Numbered from the stretch's first letter, positions 38,509 to 49,783 are shown. The stretch: DNA of 64,000 nt from Prunus persica (GCF_000346465.2 NC_034010.1:24090570-24154569); one strand, 5' to 3'. Notes: generated from the sequence alone by a model not told the origin. A program made the numbers and translations.

Positions 38509-39670
38509 GTTTCAATTCTGACTGGGATTGCCATGGGAATTGGGGTTGGTATTTCAGTACACGGAAAATTTTGTGTAGCAACAAAGAATTGGATCTTTGC
38601 AACGCCAGAAAATGGCCTGGGATTTTTTACTAATGTGGTGCTTCCTATTTCTTGTCAAGACTTCCTGAATTTTTTGGAGAGTATTGTTGGAAGTTTGAAA
38701 GCAAATGTCCCACATTGGAGAAAACAAAAGGTTCCACGTATGCTTTATAAGCATGAAACCGTAATACCAATTAAATAAAGGTTGGTGGGCTGATGGGCTT
38801 GGTAGTGAAGACTATCATGGTTAGCTTGCTTTATTAATACTAATATTTAAATAATCAAGACTTGGGCCTTGGGGTCTTGAGGTCTCTGAAAAATAAAAGA
38901 ACTATACCCAGTCCGAAAATAAAATAAATATTTTTATTTTTATTTTTCAAATTTCTTTTAGCATAAGTTAAATTCAAACCACAAAGACTAATCTTTTTGT
39001 TTGAATTTGAACAGGTATAACTGATACTAACTGCTCTTTTGAAGAGGTGTAATTCTGTTATAAAACCACAAGTCCTAGGGCATAATACGATGATCTTTTT
39101 TCTGAACTATCTCATACTATTTTAAAATTACCTACTGTATTGGAGAGAAGCACACCAACGGTCGCCAAAATTCAAGGATCCGGTGCTGGACCCTTGAATT
39201 ATAGATAGTTGAATCCTGGGAGATAGACGCCTGCTGAACTTCAAGTACTGAGAAGAGGTGAAATTCTGTCTTTAGGACATTGCGAATACGCAAGCTTCTA
39301 TCTTCAATAAAAGTCAATATTCTGTACTTAATTTATATTTGCACATTTATACAGATTTCGTATTTTGCTACTCTTTATATTTTAAGAGTTGTGTAAATAT
39401 ATTTTTCCTAACAAGTATTTGGGTCTCACAGACAGGTACCAGGTTGGATGGTGCTGAAATGCTTGCTTGTGGTAGCAACTCACTTTGTTCCCTCAGCCAA
39501 ATTGCCTCTACTGGAAAAAGCTCTGATTTCCAGAGCAGCTTCAGCTACTTCCTCAAGCCTTGATCTTGCTTTTATTTCAGCAATTATAGATGAACACTCC
39601 CTACAACAACCGGCCCTGAACTAGAAAAGTGCTCTTCACAAAATGGATGTTATTGACAAGTGCTTTTCAT
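38509..39670 (+). pseudogene. CHY1-like copy 2, fragment of exon 2 split by a solo LTR
   Basis: Exon 2 homology starts after the acceptor at 38508 (VSILTGIAMG), runs to 38684, stops at an inserted LTR and resumes at 39414-39670. There is a 1-bp loss after the FFTNV codons, a 4-bp insertion near 39432, a 2-bp loss near 39475, and a TAG where others have CTGAACGAG. The last third of exon 2 is missing: the match ends at gacaagtgcttttca. Exon 1 is represented only by the chimeric joint upstream. The active-site Asp position is Asn, as in copies 1 and 3. Confidence 0.85.
38685..39413. mobile_element. Solo LTR (729 bp) in CHY1-like copy 2
   Basis: Begins TGTTGGAAGTTTG and ends TTTTCCTAACA, flanked by a perfect 5-bp duplication AGTAT (38680-38684 and 39414-39418). 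The other CHY1-like copies have uninterrupted gagagtatttgggtctcaca at this place, giving the empty site. No internal region or coding sequence. Confidence 0.92.
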
Positions 39671-40089
39671 AAAAAATGGAAAGTTAGGAGTAGGTTGTTC
39701 ATAAAAAAAATAAATAAAAAAGAAGTTTGCAGAAGGCTAAAAGACGAAAATACTTTTCATTTTAGAGAGAACTTAACAGAGATTCCTACACAAGAATGTC
39801 TAGGAGAATTCATCAATTCATTAGTTTGTCTTATCTTCTTTTCCTTAAGTGTATTGTTAGATGAGCTATGACATAATTATCATTAGTAGGCCTGAGTAGG
39901 CTAAATTAAAATTTTGAATAATAAAATAACAACTCACCTAGGTTATAGTCCATGTTAGTCCCTTCTTGGGACCATCCTTGCCTATATGTGGAGGAGGATT
40001 AGTCCAATCCCAAGTTCAGCTCTTCATTAGTGGTCCATTGTAAGTCTTTTCCTTTTGTAGGAACAAAATAAATAAATAAAAAATTACAG

Positions 40090-40510
40090 TTTGATGTGTA
40101 GTAGAATATCGCAATCTTAAGTTCATCTCTTCATTATTCTCCTCTGGTCCATTGTAAACCTTTTCTTTTCGTATGAAAAAAAGCAAACAAATCACAGTTT
40201 GATGTGTTTGTAGAACATCTCAATCTTAAGTTCATCTCTTCATTAGTCTCCCCTGATCCATTGTAAACCTTTTCTTTTCGTATGAAAAAACGCAAACAAA
40301 TCACAGTTTGATGTGTTTGTAGAACATCTCAATCTTAAGTTCATTTCTTCATTAGTCTCCCTTGGTCCATTGTAAACCTTTTCTTTTCGTATGAAAAAAA
40401 GCAAACAAATCACAGTTTTGATGTGTTTGTAGAACATCTCAATCTTAAGTTCAACTATTCATTAGTCTCCCCTGGTCCATTCTAAGCCTTCTCTTTTTGT
40501 AAGAAAAAAG
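40090..40510. repeat. Minisatellite with unit of about 108 bp
   Basis: About four tandem units share tttgatgtgtntgtagaaca, tctcaatcttaagttca, cattagtctccc and ccttttcttttcgtatgaa. Shorter arrays of the same unit occur at about 42660-42890 and 47300-47540, so the array was carried along in the block duplications and has changed copy number. Confidence 0.8.
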
Positions 40511-41076
40511 AAAACAAAGAGTTCTTTCCTCTTATGACCAAACCCCCGTTTAAATTGTGCTTCAAGTTTAAAACACAATTTAACCCCGTTTTGCTATTTC
40601 TTTCTTTTCTTCACGTCTTTTCTATGCCGCTTATTTATGGACGGAACACAAACAAAGGCAAGTGCGTGAACAATTTTTTCTGCCAAGTCAATTTATGCAT
40701 TGATGCTGGCCCAGCCTAGTACAAAGTTGTTCCTCCCCCCACCCACACCACATGTGACATGGGCTCATACAAAGCAAAGTTGATTACAACTAGGTTTTTG
40801 TTTCCATTTTCAATCATTTAACAATATCTACACCGTCAATTAATTTTGGGCCGAATTCTCAAATTCTATCATAATGTTTGTATCATTTTAATTGTCAATG
40901 TTTTAAAAAATTCTGCCAAAATAAAACAGTAAAATATTTTTCTGTTATTTCTATTGTAAGTTGAAATGGTATAAATAGGTTTATTTGTTTTCGAGGAATC
41001 CGATAATATAATATATTGTAGGTCTATATCTTTCTTCTTCTTTTTTTTCTAAAAAGAAAAAAAGACAAAGACAGAA

Positions 41077-41205
41077 GCATGCAATATGTAGAAGCTGTAA
41101 ATAGAAAAGATAGTTTCGTGCTGGCACGAAACTAAGGGGCTCATCCTTCTTTAAGTAGAAGGTAGGCCAGCTTTTTTTTTGAAATAGCTTCCACATATTG
41201 CATGC
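41077..41205. repeat. Imperfect palindrome with a perfect central hairpin
   Basis: Outer arms gcatgcaatatgtagaagct (41077-41096) and agcttccacatattgcatgc (41186-41205) are nearly complementary. In the middle, an 11-bp perfect stem tagtttcgtgc / gcacgaaacta (41111-41121, 41124-41134) has a 2-base loop. The outer arm is the CHY1-promoter motif acatgcaatatgcagaa, so this looks like a small inverted duplication. Confidence 0.7.
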
Positions 41206-41648
41206 CCCAGTCACAGACTAGGTTAGGGCCATCTGTAGTAATAGTTTCAGCAATATCTGTACAGTCAATTAATTTTGGGTCGAATTCTCAAATTTCATCA
41301 TAATATTTGTACTATTTTAATTATCAATATTTTTTAAAAATAATATGACAAAATAAAAAGGTACAAATAGTTTTATGTTATTTATGTTGTACGTTGAAAT
41401 AGTATGAGTAGTTTTATTTGTTTTCGAGGAAAATATATTGTGTCAATTTTTTTTGGTTCGAAAAAGGGGAAAAAAAGAAGATACGGACATGCAATATGCA
41501 GAAACCAAAAGGCTGGCCTAACTTGTACTTATAAAAAAGATTGCCTTCCAATTCCTCTACCTCTCATCTTCTCAATAAAAAGTTGCACCTAGGTTTCAAA
41601 CTTTTAGTGCACTTATCGACTTTATTTCTATACAAATTGATCATTTCC

Positions 41649-42265
41649 ATGGCTTCTTTCCAACTTGATGACCAGGTTCTGGTACAAGAGACTTTATTCG
41701 TGAGGACATTGATCCTGAATAGGCCTCGACACTGTCCCAATTGTTTGATCATTTTGGAGAGTTTGTTTGTTTATTTATTTTTAATTCAGTAAAGTTGTGT
41801 TCTATAGAAACAGATTGTTGAGTACACTGGGAGAAGGGATTGTGTGGCTTTTAATTTGTATGTTTTTTCTGAAGTTGAGTTTCTACGTGCAAGATTGTTA
41901 AGGTTGAGTATTAATTTGAAACGACCCCTAAAAATGGAGTATTAGAGAGAACTTTATAGTTTGGGATTTTTTCCTAATGTGGGTGCTTCCTATTTCTTGT
42001 CAAGACTTCCTGAATTTTTTGGAGAGTATTTGGGTCTCACAGGTGCCAGGTTGGATGGTGCTAAAATGCTTGCTTGTGGTTTAGCTACTCACTTTGTTCC
42101 CTCAGCCAAATTGCCTCTACTGGAAAAAGCTCTGATTTCCAGAGCAACTTCAGCTACTTCCTGAAGCTGTGATCTTGCTTTTATTTCAGCAATTATAGAC
42201 GAACACTCCCTACATCAACCGGCTCTGAACTAGAAAAGTGCTCTTCACAAAATGGATGTCATTGA
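41649..42265 (+). pseudogene. CHY1-like copy 3, chimeric and truncated
   Basis: Exon 1 starts at ATG 41649 (MASFQLDDQVLVQETLFV) but after 27 codons (NRPR) is fused to RFWD3-like intron 1 sequence at 41729. Exon 2 homology resumes at about 41957 with GFFPNVGASYFLSRLPE and runs to gacaagtgcttttca near 42265. TCA-to-TGA and GAG-to-TAG stops are present. The fusion point, the TAG and the 3' truncation are the same as in copy 2. Asn replaces the active-site Asp. No functional product is expected. Confidence 0.85.
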
Positions 42266-42289
42266 CAAGTGCTTTTCATTAAAAATGGA

Positions 42290-43593
42290 AAGATAGGAGT
42301 AGGTTGTTCATAAAAAATAATAATAATAAAATAAATATAAATAAAAAGAAGTTCGCAGTGGGCTAAAAGACGGAAATACTTTTCATTTTAGAGAGAACTT
42401 TACAGAGATGTCCTACGTAAGAATGTCCAGGAGAATTCATCAATTCATTAGTTTGTCTTATCTTCTTTTTCTTAAGGGTATTGTTAAATGAGCGATGACA
42501 TAATTATCATTAATTGGCCTGAGTGGGCCAATTAAATTTTTGAATAATAAAATAACAATTCACATAGGCTATAGTCCATGTTAGTCCCTTGTTGGGACCA
42601 TCCCTGCCTATATGTGGAGGAGGATTAGTCCAATCCTAAGTTCGGCTCTTCATTAGTGGTCCATTGCTTTTGTACGAAAAACACAAACAAATGAACGTTT
42701 GACATATGTGTAAAACATCTCAATCTTAAGTTTATATCTTCATTAGTCTCCCGTGGTCCATTGTAAACCTTTTCCGTTCGTATAAAAAAAAAGTAAACAA
42801 ATTTCAATTTGATGTGTATGTAGAACATCTCAATCTCAAGTTCAGCTCTTCATTGGTCTCCCTGGTTCATTCTAAGCCTTTTCTTTTTGTAAGAACGAAG
42901 AAAACAAATAGTTCTTTCCTCCGATGACCAAACCCCGTTTAAATTGTGCTTTAACCACGTTCTGCTATTTCTTTCTTTTCTTCAATTTACGGACAGAACA
43001 CAAAGAAAGGCAAGTGTGTGAACATTTTTTTTCTGCCAAATCAATTTATGCATTGATGCTGGCTGGCCCAGCCTAGTAGTTGTTCCTCCCCCGACTCACA
43101 CCCCATGTGACATGGGCTCATACAAAGCAAAGTTGATTACAACTTGTTATATTAACAACCAGGTTTTTGTTTCCATTTTCAATCATTCAATATCTGTACT
43201 GTCAATTAATTTTGGTCATCGAATTCTCAAATTCCATCATCATATTTGCACTATTTTAGTTGTCAATATTTTTTAAAAATAATAAGACAAAATAAACGGT
43301 ACAAATAGTTTTATGTTATTTATGTTGTAAGTTGAAATAGTATGAATAGTTTTATTTGTTTTGGAGGAATCCGAAAATATATTGTGTCGGTTTTTTTTTG
43401 GTTCGAAAAAGTTAAAAAATAAAAGACATAGACATGCAATATGCGGAAACCAAATGGCTGGCCTACCTCATACTTATAAATAAGATTGCCTTCCAATTCC
43501 TCCACCTCTCATCTTCTCAATAAAAAGTTGCACCTAGGTTTCGAACTTTTAGTGCACTTATCGATTTAATTTCTATACAAATTGATCATTTCC
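42290..43593. other. Spacer and promoter of CHY1-like copy 4
   Basis: Second copy of the block spacer, with a reduced minisatellite (about 42660-42890). A TATA-like cttataaataaga at about 43470 lies some 120 bases before the ATG at 43594. Confidence 0.55.
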
Positions 43594-44992
43594 ATGACTT
43601 CTGTCCAAGTTGATGACCAGGTTCTGGTACAAGAGACTTTGTTCGTGAGGACATTGACTCTGAATAGGCCTCGCCAGCTGAACACCCTTTCCCTTGAAAT
43701 GATCTCTCGTCTGTCAGAACTTTTCCAGGCCTATGTGGACGACAACAATGCCAAGTTGATCATTCTCAAGGGTAGAGGAAGAGCATTTTGTGCTGGCGGC
43801 GATCTAGTCGCCATGCATCGTCACTTTCTTGAAGGAAATCTGAAATATGGTGAAAATTTTGCTCAGAAGATCCTCAACTTAACCTATTTGATAGCAACAC
43901 ACAGTAAACCCCAGGCAAGTATGCAATTAATTTCCATAATGTCTTCAAAATCTAGGTTTAATATGTTTTGGATGCTAAGTGCTAATACTTGTATCATCTC
44001 AACTGGTCAATTAGTATACCACATGACATATATCACATCTTCCCCGAGATGGTACAAATAGTTCTATCGTACTTTCTTTTGCAGACTTGAAGTTTTCCTA
44101 GAATTCTTTCAATACCATCTTTTGTTATTTATACATATATTTTGTAAAATAGGTTTCAATTATGAATGGGATTGCAATGGGAGCTGGGGTTTGTATTTCA
44201 GTACACGGAAAATTCCGTGTAGCAACAGAGAATTCCATCTTTGCAATGCCAGAAAATGCTCTGGGATTGTTTCCTGATGTCGGTCATTTCTTGTCAAGAC
44301 TTCCTGGATTTTTTGGAGAGTATTTGGGTCTTACAGGTACAATGTTGGATGGTGCTGAAATGCTGGCTTGTGGTCTGGCAACTCACTTTGTTCCCTCAGC
44401 CAAATTGTCTCTGTTGGAAAAAGCACTAATTTCCAGAGCAGCTTCAGCTACATCAAGCTGTGATCTTGCTTTTATTTCAGCAATTATAGACGAATACTCC
44501 TTGCAGCAACCGGTTCTGAACGAGAAAAGTGCTTTACGCAAAATGGATGTCATTGACAAGTGCTTTTCCAGACCAACAGTTGAAGATATCTTAAGTGCCC
44601 TTGAGAAGGAGGTTACTACAACAGATGCAAATAGGGCAGGTGATGAATGGCTAGCTTCAACGATTCGATCGCTGAAGAAGGCGTCGCCGATGAGCTTGAA
44701 GATTTGTTTGAGATCCATTAGAGAAGGAAGGGTGCAGGCAATGGATGAATGTCTTGTCCGCGAGTACAGAATAGCTTGCCATGTTATGAGAGGGCAAATA
44801 AGCAAGGACTTCAGAGAAGGTTGCAGAGCTATCTTGTGGGACAAGGACAAGAAACCAAAGTGGAAGCCTTCGAGTTTGGATCTCATCACTGAGCATATGG
44901 TTGACCACTGCTTCTCAAGGTTGGATGGTGATGAAGAATTAAAGCTCCCTCAAAGATGCAACTTGAAAGTATTTGCCAATGCCAAGCTTTGA
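43594..44992 (+). CDS. CHY1-like 3-hydroxyisobutyryl-CoA hydrolase, copy 4 (best functional candidate)
   Basis: Two exons (43594-43914, 44153-44992) encode 386 aa. Start MTSVQVDDQVLVQETLFV is chosen because its position matches the ATG of the other copies; the open frame upstream has no earlier ATG. CAGGD, ATHSKPQVSIMNGIAMGAG, MPENALGLFPDVG and GEYLGLTG are present. Both presumed catalytic residues are kept (E141 in MPEN, D149 in FPDVG). Just after, a 6-bp in-frame deletion removes two residues (GASYFLSRL becomes GHFLSRL), next to the active site. The C-terminus ANAKL carries a PTS1 signal. The intron is again GC-AG (CCCAG|GCAAGT). Expected role is peroxisomal 3-hydroxyisobutyryl-CoA hydrolysis in valine catabolism. 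It is the only intact copy with the Glu/Asp pair. Confidence 0.88.
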
Positions 44993-45429
44993 GCTAATTG
45001 TGATTTTGGGGTGTTTCTCTAAACCTATACCTATCAATATTTCAATTCCCTCCCTCATACTATTCAGAATTTTCATTAGTGTACACACCCCACCATTTTC
45101 TCACCCCACCCCACCCCACACCATACCACCCCAACTCTCTCATTGGAATATGTATGTACAACCAACTATACATATATAATCTGTTATATACATATCTTGT
45201 GTTTTTTTTTGTTGTCAAAATACATATCTTGTTTGTTAGTTCGGCTTATATATAGGTACATATACAATTGTATATGTTTATTTCATTCCGTTACATAACA
45301 TGGCTATGTTAGGGGTCTATGTTGAAGAGTGTGTTGAGAGGTTCAATTTTGTCGTTCAATAATAACTCTATATAATTAAGGATCCCCTCGTTATAACCCT
45401 TCACTTTGTTGCAATATTGCTTAAAAAAT
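44993..45429. other. 3' flank of CHY1-like copy 4
   Basis: Shares ttgtgattttggggtgtttct and accaccccaactntctcat with the 3' flanks of copies 5 and 6. AT-rich beyond that; no gene. Confidence 0.5.
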
Positions 45430-47050
45430 TTAAGCCTCTTCACATATTGCCAATTGGTTGTTGCTTGGGGAATCTGCCCAATATTTTTTTAAAAAAATTT
45501 TAGGTGTCCAAAGACATATATTCGAAGACTCGAGAAGAAACACATATTGGAGCTTGTATTGTTTCGGCCCAACGAAATATGGGCTCTGAAAATGAAAAGC
45601 TAGGTAGGGTTGAACTTCAGAAGAAAACTGATTGGTCCAAAATTTTAGGCTTTGGGTTTGGGTGACCGAAGCAGATTTTGGCCGCACCAGTTTCTCAAGT
45701 AAACGATTAAAATAAAAACAAAACAAAACGATGTTTCTTCCCAACCGCCGGAGCTTAGAGACAAGCTCACAATGTCTACTTTTGAGCCTTCTGATAGTGT
45801 CAATGTGTCATGGCAATGCTCATCGATTGTGAAGAAGAACAAGAAGAACAACAGCAAACCAATGGTCGAACTCCAATGCCTAAGTGAAGGAAGTTGAGGT
45901 TCCACTCCGAAACCAATTGGTAATAGAGGGAGTAATCCGACTTCTTATAAGCTGTTGCTAGGTTTCTTAACTTTCAAATATGAGACTTTTTATCTTCACC
46001 TTCTCACACGCCCCCGCATGTGTGGCGAATTTTCAAGCCTAACACGTGGACAACACATTTTGGGTGATGTGGAGCACGTGTTGTAATGACCCAAACCTAA
46101 AATTCATATTTAATTAGTAATTTATTATGCGAAAAGACAATTTTGCCCTTTGACTAAATTATGAACTCAAAGTTGACTTTTTGACCGAAAAGGAATTTGA
46201 CAATTCCACATACGCCGTTGCGTAGAGCACGATGACACGAAGTGGACTCGAATCGGAATTTTAACGAAGAAAATACGATTAAAATATCACGAGGGGCAAA
46301 ATAGTAAATTGGATTGTGCCGACATTTGTCAGGTGTCGGATACGCACAGGGTCTGACTCGGATTCCAAAGCGGAATTTGGATCGGGTTCTGTCACGTGTG
46401 GCCGTTGAGCTTTCACACGTGGGCAACCTCTTTGATAACATGAAGGAAGTTGAGATTCTACCCCAAAACCAATTGGCTATTGGGGGAGTAACTCAACTCC
46501 TTATAAGCCCTTACTAGGTTTCTCAACTTTCCAGCGTGGGACTTTTTACCTTCACATTCTCACACTAAGCGCCTAGAAATCTTGCCTTCTCAATCTTTGA
46601 ATAAGAGGGACGAAAGAGAAGCGGGTACAAGAAAGAGGGTTTTCAGCGTGAGCAATTTCAAAGGGGTTATTTTTCCCTATTTGTACGGAGTTATGGTCGT
46701 CCCAAGGCGATCATCAAGTTAGGTAGCATCTTGGGGTTTTTGCAGAAAATTTGTTGGTTTTTGTTTTTACGTTTGTTGAAGTTCCCTTTTTGGTTGTTGT
46801 TCTTATAATAATGCACTGTCCCAATTGTTTGATCATTTTGGAGAGTTTGTTTATTTATTTTTAATTCAGTAAAGTTGCGTTCTATAGAAACAGATTGTTG
46901 ATTACATTGGGAGAAGGGATTGTGTGGCTTTTAATATCTATGTTTTTCCTAAAGTTGGGTTTCTACGTGCAAGATTGTTAAGGTTGAGTATTAATTTAAA
47001 ACGACCCCTAAGAATTGAGTATTAGAGAGAACTTTACAGAGATGTCCTAC
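45430..47050 (+). pseudogene. RFWD3-like 5' fragment (promoter, exon 1, part of intron 1), interrupted
   Basis: Sequence 45430-45771 matches the RFWD3-like promoter (52020-52441). Exon 1 homology starts at ATG 45772 and is split at 45884/46570 by a 680-bp TRIM. It continues to 46722, where the donor site is still recognisable, then into intron 1 homology to about 47050. The coding part has indels and changed residues (for example Cys codons in the first RING pair are lost) and all later exons are absent. It is a non-functional duplicate of the gene at 52442. Confidence 0.85.
45885..46564. mobile_element. TRIM-like element (680 bp, LTRs 124 bp) in the RFWD3-like duplicate
   Basis: Left terminal repeat 45885-46008 and right terminal repeat 46441-46564, 124 bp each, start TGAAGGAAGTTGAG and end TTCTCACA. 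A perfect 5-bp target duplication CTAAG flanks the element (45880-45884, 46565-46569). The intact gene at 52442 gives the empty site (cctgagcgccaag). The 432-bp interior has no coding capacity and no clear primer-binding site. A related interior piece lies at about 59627-59710. Confidence 0.88.
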
Positions 47051-48093
47051 ATAAGAATGTCCAGGAATAGTCAAAGAGAATTCATCAATTTATTAGTTTA
47101 TCTTATCTTCTTTTCTTTAAGTGTATTATTAGATGAGCGATGACGTAATTATCATTAGTAGGCTTGAAAGGGCTAAATTAAATTTTTGAATAATAAAATA
47201 ACAACTCACCTAGGTTATAGCCCCAATTAGTCCCTTCTTGGGACCGTCCTTGCCTAAATGTGGAGGAGGATTAGTCCAATCCCAAGTTCGGCTCTTCATT
47301 AGTGGTCCATTGTAAGTCTTTTTCTTTCGTATGAAAAAAGCAAACAAATTACAGTTTGACGTGTGTGTAGAACATTTCAATCTTAAGTTAAGCTCTTCAT
47401 TAGTCTCCCCTGGTCCATTGTAAACCTTTTTCCTTCGTACGAAAAAAAACAAACAAATTACAGTTTGATGTGTATGTAGAATATCTCAATCTTAAGTTAA
47501 GCTGTTCATTAGTCTCCCATACTCCATTGTAAGAAAAAAAAAACAAATAGTTCTGTCTTCTGATGACCAAACCCCGTTTAAATTGTCCTTCAAGTTTAAA
47601 GCACAATTTAACCACGTTCTGCTATTTTTTTCTTTTCTTCCCGTCTGTTCTCTGCCTATGCTGCTTATTTACGAACGGAACACAAAGGCAGGCAAGTGTG
47701 TGAACAATTTTTTTTCTGCCAAGTGTCAATTTATGCATTGATGCTGGCCCAGCCTAGTAGTAGTTCCTCCCCAACCCACACCACATCTACTGTCAATTAA
47801 TTTTGGGCCGAATTCTTAAATTCTGTCACACAAAAAAAAAGCAAGTTGTACAAGTTTACATTTTCAATCATTCAACAATATCTGTACTGTCAATTAATTT
47901 TGGGCCGAATTCTCAAATTCTGTCATAATATTTGCATCATTTTAATTGTCAATGTTTAAAAAAAAATCATGCCAAAATGAAACGGTAAAATATTTTTCTG
48001 TTGTTTCTATTGTAAGTTGAAATGGTATAAATAGGTTTCAAACTTTCGTTGCACTTATCGATTTAATTTCTATACATCAATTAATCATTTTCC
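47051..48093. other. Spacer and promoter of CHY1-like copy 5
   Basis: Third copy of the block spacer, with the minisatellite unit at about 47300-47540. Part of the promoter (the acatgcaatatgcagaaacc block and nearby TATA) seen before copies 3 and 4 is missing here; aaatggtataaataggt at about 48020 may serve instead. Confidence 0.5.
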
Positions 48094-49513
48094 ATGGCTT
48101 CTTTCCAACTTGATGACCAGGTTCTGATACAGGAGACTTTGTTTGTGAGGATATTGACCCTAAACAGGCCTCGCCAGCTGAACGCCCTTTCCCTTGAAAT
48201 GCTCTCTCGGCTGTCACAACTTTTCTTGGCCTATGAGGACGATGCCAATGCCAAGTTGATCATTCTCAAGGGTAAAGGAAGAGCATTTTGTGCTGGCGGT
48301 GATGTAGCCACCGTTCATATCGTCGTTTTCTTGAAGGAAATCTGAAATTTGGTGAAAAACTTGGTGAGAAGCTGCTCACCTTAACCTACTTGGTAGCAAC
48401 ATGCAGCAAACCCCAGGCAAGTCTGAAATTAATTTCCATAATGTCTTCAAAATCTAGGTTTAATATTTTTTTTGGGATACTTTTGCTGATATTTGTATCA
48501 TCTCAACTGGTGAATTAGTGTACTGTATGGCATACGTCACATCTGCCCAATCGAGATTTCGTATAATTAGTTTTATCGTACTTTCTTTTGTTAGGCTCGA
48601 AGTTTTCGTACAATTTCTTTCACTACCATCTTTTGTTATTTATATTTATATTTTTTTGAAACAGGTTTCAATTCTGAATGGGATTGTCATGGGAGGTGGG
48701 GTTGGTATTTCAGTAAATGGCAAATTCCGTGTAGCAACAGAGAATTCGAACTTTGCAATGCCAGAAAATTCTCTGGGATTGTTTCCTGACGTGGGCTCCT
48801 CTTATTTCTTGTCAAGACTTCCCGGATTTTTTGGAGAGTATTTGGGTCTCACAGGTGCAAGGTTGGATGGTGCTGAAATGCTTGCTTGTGGTCTGGCAAC
48901 TCACCTTGTCCCCTCAGCCAAATTGTCCCTTTTGGAAAAAGCTCTAATTTCCAGAGCAGCTTCAGCTACTTCATCAAGCTGTGGTCTTGCTTTTATTTCA
49001 GCAATTATAGACGAATACTCCTTGCAGCAACCAGCTCTGAACGAGAAAAGTGCTTTACACAAAATGGATGTCATTGACAAGTGCTTTTCCAGACCAACAG
49101 TTGAAGATATCTTAAGTGCCCTTGAGAAGGAGATTACTACAACAGATGCAAACAAGGCAGGTGATGAATGGCTAGCTTCAACAGTTCGATCGCTGAACAA
49201 GGCGTCGCCGATGAGCTTGAAGATTTGTTTGCGATCCATTAGAGAAGGAAGGGTGCAGGCAATTGCCGAATGCCTTATCCGCGAGTACAGAATAGATTGT
49301 CCTGTTATGAGAGGGCAAATAAGCAAGGACTTCAGAGAAGGTTGCAGAGCTATCTTGTGGGACAAGGACAAGAAACCAAAGTGGAAGCCTTCTAGTTTGG
49401 AGCTCATCACTGAGCATATGGTTGACCACTACTTCTCTAGGTTGGATGGTGATGAAGAATTAAAGCTCCCTCGAAGATGCAACTTGAACGTATTTCCCAA
49501 TGCCAAGCTTTGA
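48094..49513 (+). pseudogene. CHY1-like copy 5, single 2-bp frameshift in exon 1
   Basis: Exon 1 is 48094-48416 and exon 2 is 48665-49513, with the same GC-AG intron. Exon 1 is 323 bp instead of 321 because of an extra AT in catatcgtcg (48317-48320; others read catcgtc). The frame breaks after CAGGDVATVH and meets a stop at 48343. Removing nothing else, the rest reads normally: exon 2 keeps MPENSLGLFPDVGSSYFLSR with both presumed catalytic residues and ends PNAKL. So this is a recent break, or an assembly error, in what would be a good enzyme. A second reading start could give only a truncated product lacking the CoA-binding loop. Confidence 0.8.
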
Positions 49514-49783
49514 GCTAATTGTGATTTTGGGGTGTTTCTACCTATACCTATCAAATATAAGATCAGTAATATACAAGCAAATGTTCTTACCATTGAGCTA
49601 TGGACCCGATGGCCACCACCCCAACTTTCTCAATGGACTATATATGTGCAACCAACTTATCAATAAAATACATATGCAATGTGTTTTATACATATCTTGT
49701 TTAATAAATAAAAAAAATACACCTCCTAAAATTCTAGCATTTTCAATACCATCTTTTGTTATTTATATATATTTTTCAAACAG

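Larger units (their letters stand above)
39671..41648. other. Spacer shared by the duplication blocks
   Basis: Homologous to 42290-43593 and 47030-48093. It contains a minisatellite (40090-40510), a palindrome (41077-41205) and the promoter of copy 3, with the block cttataaaaaagattgcc near 41528. The latter is shared with copy 4's promoter. No gene. Confidence 0.6.

Noticed and set aside
44383..44889. 168-codon open frame on the minus strand opposite CHY1-like copy 4 (and 169 codons at 48901-49410 opposite copy 5)
   Set aside because: It mirrors the sense codons of exon 2 and recurs only because the sense exons are alike. No family motif, and no start or promoter of its own.
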